64,000 nucleotides of DNA from the NCBI RefSeq assembly GCF_001723175.1, contig NC_064651.1, positions 3,100,001 through 3,164,000 on the forward strand. Direction: 5' to 3'. Origin of the DNA: Penicillium oxalicum. Taxonomy: Eukaryota > Ascomycota > Eurotiomycetes > Eurotiales > Aspergillaceae. The stretch's first letter is position 1, and each line of letters starts with the position of its first letter. Below the pieces are notes generated by a model. The model saw only the letters and a program-made list of their open reading frames with translations. It searched no databases and was not told the DNA's origin. Below, piece by piece: positions 12,965 through 25,403 of the stretch. A program made the translations under genes and the position numbers.

Positions 12965-15500
12965 TTTGTGCTGCCAACCGATCACCCAACCGAGAGATGC
13001 AGGGTGGATTGTGGCAACTCGGGCGAGTGGGAAATGTAATCTGTTCGGCAAGTGGCAGGTTCTCAAGCCGGGGTAGTTGTGTGGTTTTGCTCTTCGACGT
13101 GCGACCAAGGGGACTCGAAGGAGGGAAAAAGGAGATGAGAGGAGACTGAAAGGTAAATCAACCCGACCGAAGATCACGTCTCGGCGTGTTGGGGGAGGGG
13201 CTGGGTCGGTAATATGAGGGGGGGGAAGACGGGGGGGGTTCGCAGATGGAATTGGGGAAAAAAAAGGGAAGCTGAGAAAAGGGAAAAGGAAGGGGAAACA
13301 AGCATAAAAAAAGGTAAAATCCGATAAGGTGGAGAGATCCAAGCATATAAACAGGCTACAGCATCAGAGGGGCCGAGATACGGCTGATCGGAAGAGAAAA
13401 AATGGAAATCGTCCAAAGATTAATCGCCCTATTTTCTTTTTCATGGTTCTTTTTAAGAAAGGGAATACACCAAAAAGGGAAATATGGGAAGAAAAGGGAA
13501 AGTGAGATAAATCTGAAATTTCCAAATCCCAAGAAAAGATGGGGTAAGACCGGGCTTTTTTACGTCACTGAAACATAAAAAAAAGACGTATTTTTGAGGG
13601 TCAGTTGGGTCGACTCTTCTTTCATGGTGATTTTCCACTCCTGATGTGAGGACCATGATTTGGAACACGATCAAGAGTCAGATTATGTGTTGTGGTGGGT
13701 TTCCCTCTCTTTTCTTTGGTTCTTTTTTCACATGATCTCAAGTCTTTAGGGGGTCTGTGGCTCCCTCCGGGGGAAAGAGACACAAAGCTCAAAAGAGGAA
13801 TAGGAAAGTTAAATGGAAAAATGAAAAAGAAAATGGAAAAAAATGGAAAATGGCTGAGCGCCTGCAGAAGTGCAGACACCAGAGGCTTGGGAGTGGGGCA
13901 CCGGTGGGCTCAGTGGATTTCAATCGCTTCGGTCAAACTCCATCGGCCGCATCGTACTCACGTAAAGTGTAATGGGATGCCGAGAGCGAATAGACTGGAA
14001 ATGTCATTTCAGTACAAAAAGAAGATGCCACAGCCCCCGAGCGTGTGTAATTAAGAATCTCCCAATGCCATTTCTGGCCCGGATGAACAGCTTGGAATCA
14101 TTCTGGGAGCGAGAGTTGGCCATGTATCACTCCTTGAGGGTGCCTGAAGCTCCACAAGGGGTTTGCAGGAGATGTCCGGCCCCTTAAAGTCCTCTGAAAC
14201 ATGTCGGCCAGCACATGGATTTCACATATTAAAAAAGAAGGAACATACAAGCATGGGGCAGTGGATGATAAACAGCCAGCGATGGGCTGCACAGCCATTA
14301 TGTGAGAATCGGCGAGCGCGTGAGACCAGATAGGAGAACCAATCTTTCACAGCGTGCGACGGATCAACCCAAAGAAGGTTAAATTAAGACGAGGGTAGGG
14401 ACAGAGCGCAGACTGGGCGGAGGTTACTTAACGCCGAAATTCCAAGAATGGGCGACCAAGTGAGAAAAAGGTGGGTCCTGAACCTTAGAATATTTACGTT
14501 AATTGTGCTTGGCCGGCAACTGTGGCAGTCGAGTCGCCGGCCGATTTGGTACGTCCAAAACAAAATCCCGTGCGTACATACATGTGTTAAACTGTGAACA
14601 GTGACCACACTGTACATAAACTCTGACGCATAAGGAATTTCAAAAAGTGTTTTGGACGTGGGTAGCTGATCGCACGACCTTTCTTGTTCTACATACCATG
14701 ATGATTCGGCCGAGGGCCTTTTTTTTTATCAATTTCTTTCCTTAATTTCCAAGCTCTGGAGAGTCAAGACCACTGAAAACATGCGACATATTATTCCTAT
14801 TGAGTTCCATCGCTTAGGGGGAGGAGAGGGATGGCTTTGGGAACCAAGAGAGACCCTCAAGGTTGTGGATAGGATTAAGGTTCTCTGGAAACAAGAGAAA
14901 GAGAACGGAAAAAATCAAAGGAAATGGTAATCCAAAGTAACGCCCATGTAATCCAAGGTTTCGTTTCCACACTTAAAGTTACATGAGATTTCAATTGTTG
15001 TTCATCGATTCATAATTCATCAAGCCTCTTGGAAACAAGGTTGGGTGGAGAAAGTCAACTAAGCTTGAACGGTCTAGCAAATCATAGTCAAGGAATTGTC
15101 AAGGTCGGTCCAAAACTGGGAACTGGGGCCAAAGGGGGCATCGAAGAGTGGAGCAAATTGGAGGGGCGGAAAAAAAAAGAAAGGAAACGAATGATTGAAT
15201 ACATCTAGGATAAAGGCATTTCAGATTAGGCAGAGGCTGATGAGAATCATCACCAGCAGCACAAGTAGCCCCTTGTCGACTTTGACCGTAAGGATCAGTT
15301 GGATATGTTGTAGACACTTTGCTTACAGAGTCGCTGTTCGAAGGAGAATGTGAAAGAAAAAAAAAATTTGGGATTTGACATCCTGAGTTCTCCCTATCTG
15401 TAGATATCATGCAGAGGTCGTTCAAGGGACGCGGAGGCTTATGGGATTGCTAGGAGCGGCAGGCTCTAGGTAGTTGTGGCAAAGTCAGTGTGGCGGGGCG
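12965..15500. other. pac2 upstream region, purine-rich, no gene seen
   Basis: No supported ORF. The first 600 bp (about 13,090-13,700) are strongly purine-rich on the plus strand, so pyrimidine-rich in the pac2 sense direction. This fits a long 5' leader or promoter of the minus-strand regulator. The rest holds only A-rich and T-rich runs (for example 14,717-14,728). Confidence 0.5.
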
Positions 15501-15504
15501 GGTT

Positions 15505-15525
15505 CCCCCCCCCCCCCCCCCCCCC
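15505..15525. repeat. C homopolymer tract, 21 nt
   Basis: Twenty-one C in a row on the plus strand, then A and five more C. Confidence 0.95.
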
Positions 15526-18500
15526 ACCCCCGGTTGCATTGCATTCTGAATTGAGCGTATTTCTCGACAGCGGTCTTATGGACAGGGTGTTTCCATGGAT
15601 AATGAGAGGGGTTGCATGCTTGCGGTTAATACATATACACCACAGTGAAATAACGGTCACGATGGCTTGTCAATCAGGTGGCAAAACCCGTTGAAAAAGC
15701 TTCCCTTTTCAAAAACGATGATTGGAATGCGGACGTAACTATGTAGCTGGGATCTGGTCTTGATTGAACTGGGCGAGACTCGTCTGCCGACTTACTTTGC
15801 CCAAGAAAATCCTGACTCGGGTCGCTTAGACGGTTCAGCTTGAGTGGACAGTGATGGCTGAGCCGCCTGCCAAGTAGCACAGAGCGTAAGCTCTGCTTAT
15901 TCTTTGACATGGTTCCCGAAGGCTAGGCAACACTGCTGTCAAAGCACTATGCCCGGCTCCCAGAGTATGTATGTGGACTGGGCGCTGGACCTCTCGAGTC
16001 TATTGAATTGGCAAGGACATAGGGGTCGTCGCTGCTCGCGGCGGGTGGATGAGCGCCCGGCCATGTCTATCACTCTTTGATCGTCCAGCGATCGTCAGAT
16101 CTACGAAAGAAAGAAAAGAAAAACCATAAAAGGAATACTTCGATCTACATATCCCACGACTCTGGTTTCGTTCCCTGGTGGGTGTGTTGTGTGCATAGTC
16201 ATACCCGAGCGAGAGCGCCTCCCCACCTCAATATCCCAATCGACCGTAAAATGCGCCTCGGGGCTGTCACCTTTCTGAGCACCACCACCTTGCTAACCTC
16301 CCAAATTGAGGCGGTCTTGGAAAGTCTTGAGTAGGTCTTGGCTAAGCTTACGGTGGCTTTCACAGGGCCAGAATGAAGAGTGGGGCTGAACGAAGGGTGG
16401 AGTCAAGGGGAGGGGAAACGGACGAGACTCGGGAAACATGAAGAAGGGACGATGCAGCGCAACAAATTGTAATCGCTCGTGACTCGTGTAACTCGTGCGC
16501 CTTGAGCCTTGAGCTTTGAGCCTCGCGCCCTCGAGCCCTTGAGCTAAGGCCCTTGGCTCAACTGTCCCCTTCCAACGTCGCCAGGAATCTCCCATTCCAG
16601 GCGACTCGCAAATGGGTCATAGTGTACAATCGTACACTTTGCGGTTGTCCGGGGACCCTACACAATTACAGTACAGTGTATGGTTCATACCGTACGCATG
16701 CACAGACCGAGGCTTCCGAGAGCCACGGTCGCCAGACGACACGAGTCATTTTTGTCGGTTCGAGGCGCTTCTCGACAAGGGGGCTTGTGATCGGTCATAC
16801 TTCCGCGCGACACTGGGAATCAGCGTGACGGTGTCCACTCAATGTAGGGTCAAGGAATTTCTAAGCGATGAAAGGAGTCAAAAATATATATATGTACATA
16901 GTAAGTAGATGAGCGGGAGTCCAGCACTGAACCAACTGGCAAGGAGAGCATTCGCATCACAAAAAGAAGTTGCAAAGAGAAAGACAACAAAAAATCAAGT
17001 GGAATAAATTGAATTAATCGAAAGCGACCGAAGAAAAGCAAAGAGAGAGACAGGATTCCTCAAAAGGGTGGTCGGTGGTCACCATTTAGCGGGCGCGGCC
17101 TTTGAAGCTTAAGCTTAATTCGACACGAGGAGGTCGGGCGCCGAACTTTGTGCTCGCTTAAACGAGACGGCGTGTCGGGAGCTGGGTGCCACTACTCATA
17201 TGCCTCGGATCCAGTCACCTGCGACAATCTGTCCCGGACGCATCCAGCATTCAGCGCTCTTTGTTACCTGACTTGTTGGGTCATCAAGCATGTTCGGGAA
17301 CAATTTTTCAGCGATTCAGGTGCCAGACGAAGACCCGCTGAGATCAATCTTTGAGTCACCCTGTCCTTAGATTACGGACTGGATGACCGATCAAAGGTAA
17401 TGGGAAGTGGTTGAACCCCGCTGTTCGCTGGGATCGCCACCCGAGTTTCCACGGTTGATTATTCGGATTTTCGGTATACGTTCTGGTTGATCTGATCCAA
17501 AATGTAGCACGATAATAATCAATCTTACCTCGACGCCGTCAAACAGAATCTGGCATTCACTGCGTATGGACTCGAGTGCGAGCCGATGAGAGTACCGTGG
17601 TCAATCGAGTCTACCTCAACACGTCATGTTCATTCTACACTGCCGGGCCCCTCTCTGTCCTGGGTAAGTGAAAAAGCCAGGAGCACTGCTGATCAAAATG
17701 AATCTGGAAGCGGGTTGAACAATAGTTGCAACTGTGCTCCACCAAAGGGGGGATTACATGTGTAGGGGACATATGAAAGAATTTCACCCCGTTCATACTG
17801 ATATGACTACTACAGTAGGTAGTTCGTCGGGCCTGTCATGGCTGACTAATTATTTGATGATGTTCAATCCCCGTCAGAATCCATGCCACCGATCGAGCTT
17901 AACTATCGTTTTCATAAGCGTGGTCCCCAATAGAAATTTGTCTAATACAGAGCTTGTGTAAAGTGTGCAAAACTGGAAAATTGATCCATTATTGAATCCA
18001 ACAGTGAGCAATAATATGTCGGGTTCTTTTCCTCAAAGGTATGTAGCGGCTATGCTCTGCACAAACTTTCGTCAAACTCCCCAGCAATAACCGGAATGGG
18101 GCGGGCTCCGTCGGCTTGGGCCTCCCAAAACAGAAAACGTAACGGTGGTTCTGGCCAGCGCCAAGCAGCCACCTCGGCAGTAGCTTTCTCTAGTGCCGCG
18201 TTAATCTGGGATCGGGGGGTGTAAGACGCTTGCCCACGGAGTCATCTCCAGAGCACAATTCACACGTGATTCGTATTCGTACGCCGGGTGAATGACGCGG
18301 CCAAGGCTCGGAGGATCAACTCTTTTTTTGTTTGTTTTTTTTTTTAAAAAAAAACCTCGACTTTTTGAGACTCTTTATTAGTAATTTTAATTTTCATGTT
18401 GTTTTAGGAAAATTGAGCGGCCTTTGAAAGAAATTAAACCCCCCCCCAATCGATTTCCATTTTGTTTACCCGTTTAACAGCCGGCTTTAGACGTATGATC

Positions 18501-19045
18501 GGACAGGGTCTCATATATGAAGATATGTACACCGAAACTGTATGGCCTTGGACTCGAGATCTTCTGGAAGAAAGAAACAAACAAACGAACTCACGTTTCT
18601 TGTCGAATGTTGTCAAGCCTGTCAAGCCCGCGGGAGCCGCTGTGCAAACAAAAGATCCAATTTCCCCAACCTTAGATTTTTGAATAGGGAATGAAGTTTC
18701 TAGAAGCAGTAAGAGCCCCGCCATTGTATACAGCTTAAACATTGGAGATATATATGTACAACTAGGCAAAGTAGTAGGGTGTATACTTTATGTACACCAT
18801 TCACTATATATGTATTCTGATGTAATATACCCTCAGCATATGAATCCCTCCTGTAGTGAGTAGTCAGTAAACTCATATTCACGGTAGACTGCAATGTTCT
18901 TTATAGTCGTATTATGCAATGTCGTTCTCGCACAGACACATATACGGTTCGTGGCTGCGGATGGTCCTCAAATCAGCGATAAGGTTAAAAAGGATAGACC
19001 AGGTATTGCCGCTGCCAGAGTTAACGCTGCTTGAAATGGAGCCGT

Positions 19046-19066
19046 GGGGGGGGGGGGGGGGGGGGG
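19046..19066. repeat. G homopolymer tract, 21 nt
   Basis: Twenty-one consecutive G on the plus strand in non-coding sequence. Confidence 0.95.
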
Positions 19067-21456
19067 CTCAGTAAGCACGGGTGGATCACTTAATGGATAC
19101 ACATCATCATATAATACGACCTGTGGCTGTTTTGCCGAGCTTCAGATAATAGACCCCAAGACTCGAGCGACCAATTGGGGCTTGCCATAGCCGAAATGGG
19201 TTGCATCCTTCCGTGGAAGGGCGTGAAAATGGCTTGAGACATTTTGGAAACTTAGAAAGGACATCCATTTGCACGAGGGACACCCACACGCACATATGTT
19301 TGATTACTGATCCATACATGCTTATCTAGGTTGTCTTGTGTGAGGGTTGTCATTAATTTTTGGTAGAAAATGTCGGGCTTTCAGGTAAGAGTATCCAGTT
19401 GTAGGTGGGACAAGCCAAGGAGCTGTTTTAAGAGACGTACCCCGCTTCCGTGCCACGCAGGAATCATTACCACCACACCTTGAGTGAGTCGGCAGCTGTG
19501 AGGCTCTTTCTGATGTTTCCGTTTACCTGATGCATCAAACGTCAGACAGCAAGGCTTTATCGCACAACCTGAGCTGCACGAGTAGATCGAGAACCTAAAC
19601 AGAAAGATAATTCGTGTGCAGACCGCCTCCATATAGATGTAGATGCAATCTGATCGCCGCGATGAAGGGAGTCCTGCTGGAAACAAATGGGACGCATAAT
19701 TTTATCATCCAGGGAGCCGAGACCTTGATCACGAAATACACGAGCTCACTGGCCTGTAGTCTTACAGGGATGCTAGCATGACAAAATGACTGGAGTTCAG
19801 TAGTAGTCAATTGGGTATACTGAGAGACGAGACAGCTTCCATTGCTTGCCTTGGCTTCTTCCATGGGCGCGAGGAGGCTTTTTTTTTCTTCGCTGCAGCT
19901 GCAGATCCTGATTCAGTTGTCATGTTACAGGGATCTCCTGCCCAACTGAAGTGAGACCAATGTATTCATTGAATCACCCTCACGCATGAGCAATATTGAG
20001 AAACTTGGTGAGACTCCGTCCGAGCTGGCTCCCCCATCACTGGTAGGTCGCTACCGTGCGGAGTGTCTCTTGATTAAATCATCTTGCTCGACACATCCTG
20101 TGTTCATGGGTACCGTACCTGTCATTCGAGTTTCATGATGGCCGTTGAATTTCTTTATTTACCTCTTTCTTGGCTACCTTTCTCCACTCTGGCCTGGGTT
20201 TCTCTTCTTTCGCCTCGGAGAAAAGCGCATCCTTGACCTGTGCATAATTTGCACTGAGCGCGCACTTTCCACCTTCTGGGACTGATGTGGACCTGCCCTG
20301 TCGCGCGCTTACTTCCCTATCAGGATTATCCCAGTCGTTGATTGATTCTCCTTCAATCAGGATTGTGGGACATGAGGATGACTGGATCCTCGGGGCGCCC
20401 TTGGCCCATTAGTGCAATGTCACAATTGTTTTTCCCATGAGCTGGGACGCGACCGCGAAGGGGATGGCCGTGGTATACACACAGGCAACTGGAGGCCGAA
20501 GGGCATACTTGATGATGCTGGTCACTTACCATCGAGGATGGGGGACCTCGTGATGGTTTAGCCCATGTGCTGCGGCTCAGAGTCCTCGGTCTGACGCATG
20601 ATTTCCACCCATGGATATTCAATATAGGAGGAGATTCCCAGTTGGGTATGTACCATTTTGGATGACAAACCCCCGTCGCTCGGACATGCCGTCCCCTATC
20701 CGATCATCCGAGCGAGAGGCCATTCCCGTCTCAACGTGGGGCGACGCTAGAGTCGAAGCTCCACCACTCGCTAAGCATAACGGAAACTGTGGAATTGCCC
20801 GATGGACGTATTCTCTGCGGGCCAAGCCGACAACAGGGCTTGCCGACCGTCGCTCGAAGCCTCGATTGGCCTTCGCCAGGCCCGCATGGGCTTCACGACT
20901 TTCCTGCTTTGACACCGAATAGAATTCCATCTGAATTCTCCTGTTTCTGTAGTTTTCTCACAAAATACTCCGTGAGGCCCGGATCGCGATGTGAAGGTTC
21001 CAAGTGGATCTCTGTGGCCGCCGAGCTGGGATGTACAGTCCAGTCCCATTCTGGGTGGATTGAGACCTTTCGAGCAAGGTGCGACGATGGAGCACAAACT
21101 TTCACTGCAAATTTCTCATCACGCAGTCGGACGCAATCCAGCCTTGTAGGCGAAAACGGGTGAAAACTCGGCATTCCCATCCCTATCGATCCGAGACATT
21201 AGGGGGAGGCCGGTGCGTCAGGGATCGTGCATATCCGTCCGTAACCTTTTGAGGCATCCCTCCTCTACACCGCCGGGTAGAACGGCTTCTTTTTTCATGA
21301 CAAGCATTCTTGCCCTGGCGCGACGAGATGACCGTGAGACGACCGTCACCATTGTCACTGGAAACGACCGTGCGACCGAAGCTTTTTTTCCCCCATAAAA
21401 TGTCCATGCTCAATGCTTCTCGCAGATGATGATTGCCTTATTCACCAGCAGTTCGG

Positions 21457-21482
21457 TTGCACCGATTGCACCGATTGCACCG
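21457..21482. repeat. 9-mer tandem repeat, nearly three copies
   Basis: The unit TTGCACCGA occurs twice in full and then as eight of nine bases. It is intergenic. Confidence 0.85.
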
Positions 21483-22147
21483 TGGAGTGATGGACCACTG
21501 TGGCTCACACGCTCTCCCCACGACCACACTGACCCTATTCTTTTTTTGTCAATCCCCATGCTCGCCGAGTCACATTCATCCGGCTCAATAGGGTAAAAGA
21601 TGTGCCTCCGATCCATCAGAGACAAGGGGTCTGGCTTTTGAGCTTATGCACTCATGATATGTTGCACTCGACGAGGGTGTTGACACCAGACGTTGCATGT
21701 GCGTATAGGACATTGCTACTATGGCCCTCTGCCATGCGCAAGTCGGCCATCTTCCGGAGTGCCATTGGATCGCCATTCTTAGCAGGCAACTCTAATGTGC
21801 CTACAGGCGCTGATCCCGATGATCCCTTCCGCTGCCTGTCGTCGGAGATTGGCCTGCAGGACCCATACGGAGTGCAGAGTACAGAGTGAAGAGGTACCGT
21901 AAACCGACTCACCCACTGTCTGTTGGAACGGTCATGGCAGTTCCGTCCGTACAATGCCGGTTTTGGAAAGGTCCCTGTGCAGCTTTGGAAATTTTGAACT
22001 ATCATTCTCAATTACCTGCGTGGGATCAGGAATCAAGGATGCCCAAGAGTTGATTCGGTGCAACGTCGCACGAGCTCATCTCCACTTTCAGGCACGATCA
22101 CGGCATCCGCCCCGGGTCCCTTCTCAGCGGCGTCAGTGTACTGTATG

Positions 22148-22188
22148 GTAGAATGGCAGAATGACAGATCCCAATTCTGCCATTCTAC
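22148..22188. repeat. perfect inverted repeat, 15-bp arms, 11-nt loop
   Basis: The left arm 22148-22162 (GTAGAATGGCAGAAT) is the exact reverse complement of the right arm 22174-22188. The loop is 22163-22173. It could form a strong hairpin in RNA from either strand, or be the core of a small palindromic element. No flanking target duplication was recognised. Confidence 0.85.
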
Positions 22189-23433
22189 TATTATCACATG
22201 CTTTGCGGTGGAGGTGCGAATTGTCTCTGACAAGTTGGATTGTTCCTGAGATCAGACCCCAGGCATGGAAGGACCAAGCAAGTGAAGGGGGTTGTAGTCA
22301 CGAGCGCTGAACGTCACCTTGGGAGGTTCCACAGTTGAGGAACGATCCAACAAAGGCATGAGATTCTCAGCCTGTCCCGTCAGCACTGGACGAAGGATCT
22401 TGTGCGGAGGCAGGACAGTGACAGGCAGCCTTGATATGTCACCTTGAACTCTAGTGATTCCATTATTCTCAGACCCTCACGTAAAAATTGGGGTAGTCCT
22501 TGACTCGGTGCTGTCTGAATGTACCGGTTCTCTTGGCCTGCCAAGTCCACAAGGTCTTGGCTTCCAAATTGGGCCTCACCATACATATGCCTACCCGAGG
22601 CTGCTGAGTAGAGTCAAGTATATCGGCTTATACTGATAAGCAGTGTACAGATGTCCATACTCGGCAGAGTCTCCACTGCGGAAATTTAAGACGTGAATGA
22701 ATCTGGTCCGAGGCAGTCGACTCCACTAGTTGAGTCACCAACGCTAAAATTTTGCCCTTGATCAAGAATTGTGTTGAGAATGTCCGAATTCTCCCTGAAA
22801 TGATCAGAGAGTGCCAGTCAATGCAGCAGGAAGCGAACTAAGCCAGGGGGGGGAAGGCCTATCACGAGAAGCCAGTTAGAGCCAAGACCCGCCCCAAGGC
22901 CTGTCTTTGCCCAGCGCCAGTTTTTTGATCTGCCAAGGCGACCAGCGTGTCGCATCTTCGCCTTGGCCATCCCATGAATCCGTAGGGCCTCCACCAGTCC
23001 AGGCCATCCGTGGTAGTGGAAAAAGCGTAAAGGAGGGGAAAAAAAAAGGAATTGAAGAGGTGGAGGAGGGGGAGGAGAGAGAGAGAGAAATGGTCGCGAG
23101 TTACACTTTGCCTGGGCCGAGGCGCAACTGTCATCGGCAAGCCTAAAGACCGTTTGAGTTTTCCGGCTGATGGTTGATATGTATTCGATTGTCTTGGCCC
23201 CTTGTCCAGGGGCTTGAACAGGGTAGGTAGCAGCGGGGTCACCTAGTCTCGTCAGTCAAGGACAGTTGTAGCGCACCCACGGACCTTCCTCTTCCTCTGG
23301 TGGATTTGAGTCCTTCGTCTTAATAGGCAAGTGGCTTGACCCGACCGACCGACGTGTCTCATTTTCCCGCAAGTACAAGAGCTGGACACCAAATTCGGTG
23401 TTGCGCTGCGTGGCGCCAAGTTGTTCTTCTGTG

Positions 23434-23456
<23 letters not shown>
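23434..23456. repeat. GA dinucleotide microsatellite
   Basis: An alternating GA run, continued by GCGAGCGAGAG. Confidence 0.9.
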
Positions 23457-23464
<8 letters not shown>

Positions 23465-24527
23465 AGACTACTACGAAAGAGAACCATGTATACGTGCACA
23501 GCCACACATTCTGTCTTGCGCTTTTCTTAGTAGCCTTCTCCCCCATGTTCTGAGATTGTACATTGATGTGTATCAGAAGACATTGAAAGATGTACAAGTA
23601 CTCGTATGTACTGCAGCAGGGAGGAGTAAAGGGTGAAGGTCTGGGATCCCCGTCCTATCAGCCCTACAGTACATTTGCGGACTACGGGACACGCTGGACC
23701 AGTACCTCGAGTTTGACACTATCTGTCAATCCGAGTTTGTCGTGGCTTTCCAACCCAGAGAATTCAATGGATGATACATGGCCATGGCATTGAAATGGGG
23801 AAGGGGGAATATTCAACACGCAGAGTACAATCCATTGCGAAATTGCAATAGTCGAGTTGGTGCATTTTTCTTTCTCTTTCTTTTCCTTTTCCTTTTTTTT
23901 TTTTTTTTTTGAAAAAAGAAAATCCCCCATCATTAGCGGGTACTTGACTGGAATGCTCCCTTCAAAAGCGAACAACAGAGAAACAACCCGCTTGAGCGTC
24001 AATATCCAGCTGCAGTAGCTACCCACTCACCGTAAGATGATTCCATGTCGACTTCGAAAATTCTGAATGCTGCAAAGCCGCCTGGCTCATGCTGCTCGAG
24101 TTACGATTGTCAGTGCAGTAATCCGAGTATAAGCATAACAACTCTGAAGGTGTAGTACTACAGTTCTGACTGTGTATTTAACCGCATACAGTACAGTACG
24201 TCTGTACTGTAATGATGCTTTCATGTTCAATGCAGCCCGTAGCGATTTCAAAGGCCCCCCAAGGAGAGTCACGTAGCGTATGCATACTGTATGTGACTTG
24301 TCAGATGGAGATTCCTGCCGGTCAATGCATGACTCGTCCGTCTGTCGCCCACGCGGACACCATCATTCCAGTCGCTTATGCTTAACCCCGACAAGGTTGG
24401 ATTCCCCTCCCTACTTTGACCCGCCGATCCTTCTGTCCCATCTTGGAGAACCATCACGGGTTGACGATCTAATTCAATCGCAATGGTTTCTTCTCTGCCC
24501 CATATTCAGACATTTGTATTTGGTTCT

Positions 24528-24600
24528 TTATATATATAAAAATTCTTTCTGGCTCTTCTCTCCTCTCACAAGAAAACACCACTTTTAAAACAGTCTCACC
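24528..24600 (+). promoter_or_regulatory. promoter-like TATA plus pyrimidine-rich block without a following gene
   Basis: TTATATATATAAA at 24528-24540 is followed by CT-rich sequence and A-rich patches, resembling a fungal core promoter and leader. The first downstream ATG (24608) opens an ORF of only about 11 codons, and no longer supported ORF follows for 2.8 kb. The promoter reading is an inference from base composition only. Confidence 0.3.
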
Positions 24601-25381
24601 CCCTGGTATGGAACCTTTGTTTTCTTGTCTCTGGTGTTTTTGAGCGCTGGATCACGGGATACCGACACTACAAATTCCAGGCCCACGCCGCTTGTTCACT
24701 GTGATTATTTGAGTTTCTGCGCATACGAGAAATAGGGCCGATCGATTGGTCTCTACCGACTGGATTCAACGGCTTGAGAAACTTACACCCCTCGTCCATT
24801 TGGAATGTCGTGTAAAGCATACCTCCAAACTTTCGGCATTCTTTAAGCGAGCCTCGCTTGGTTCCACCCAAAGACACAGACTAGAGTCTACAGTCTACTG
24901 ATACCGCTCGACAGTTCTACACTGATAGTAGTCACTGTTCACTAGTCAGTAGTTTCTGGTTAGGATGTGTACCAAGTCCAAGAAAACAGGTCTGGTGGTA
25001 GCGGGGGGAATACACTTGGGAGGGGGGGGGAAGGGAAATACCAACTCTCGTCCAGGATTGGTGTCAGCCTTGGCCAGGTCGGGATTCGCAAGACAAGTAT
25101 AGAAACTCTACAGGCCACCACGTTTCCCAACGACGGACTGGCTCTCCTTGCGTTCCGCCCCTCCGGGAATGGAGGCGTGCTCGCTGATGGATTCATACGA
25201 TGCAAAGAGAAAGATGAATCGAGGGCGAATGGTAATGCATTTGCTAAGCTACGCTACTACAGTACTCTCTAGACTTTCTTCGTCAGTAATGCACTAGTTG
25301 ATATTCGATATTCCGTATACTATACCATGTGTAGTATGCAATGCATACCAGGAGCTGGGAGTTGGGTTCTTCAACCGCCGG

Positions 25382-25403
25382 CCCCCCCCCCCCCCCCCCC
25401 CCC
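25382..25403. repeat. C homopolymer tract, 22 nt
   Basis: Twenty-two consecutive C on the plus strand in non-coding sequence. Confidence 0.95.
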
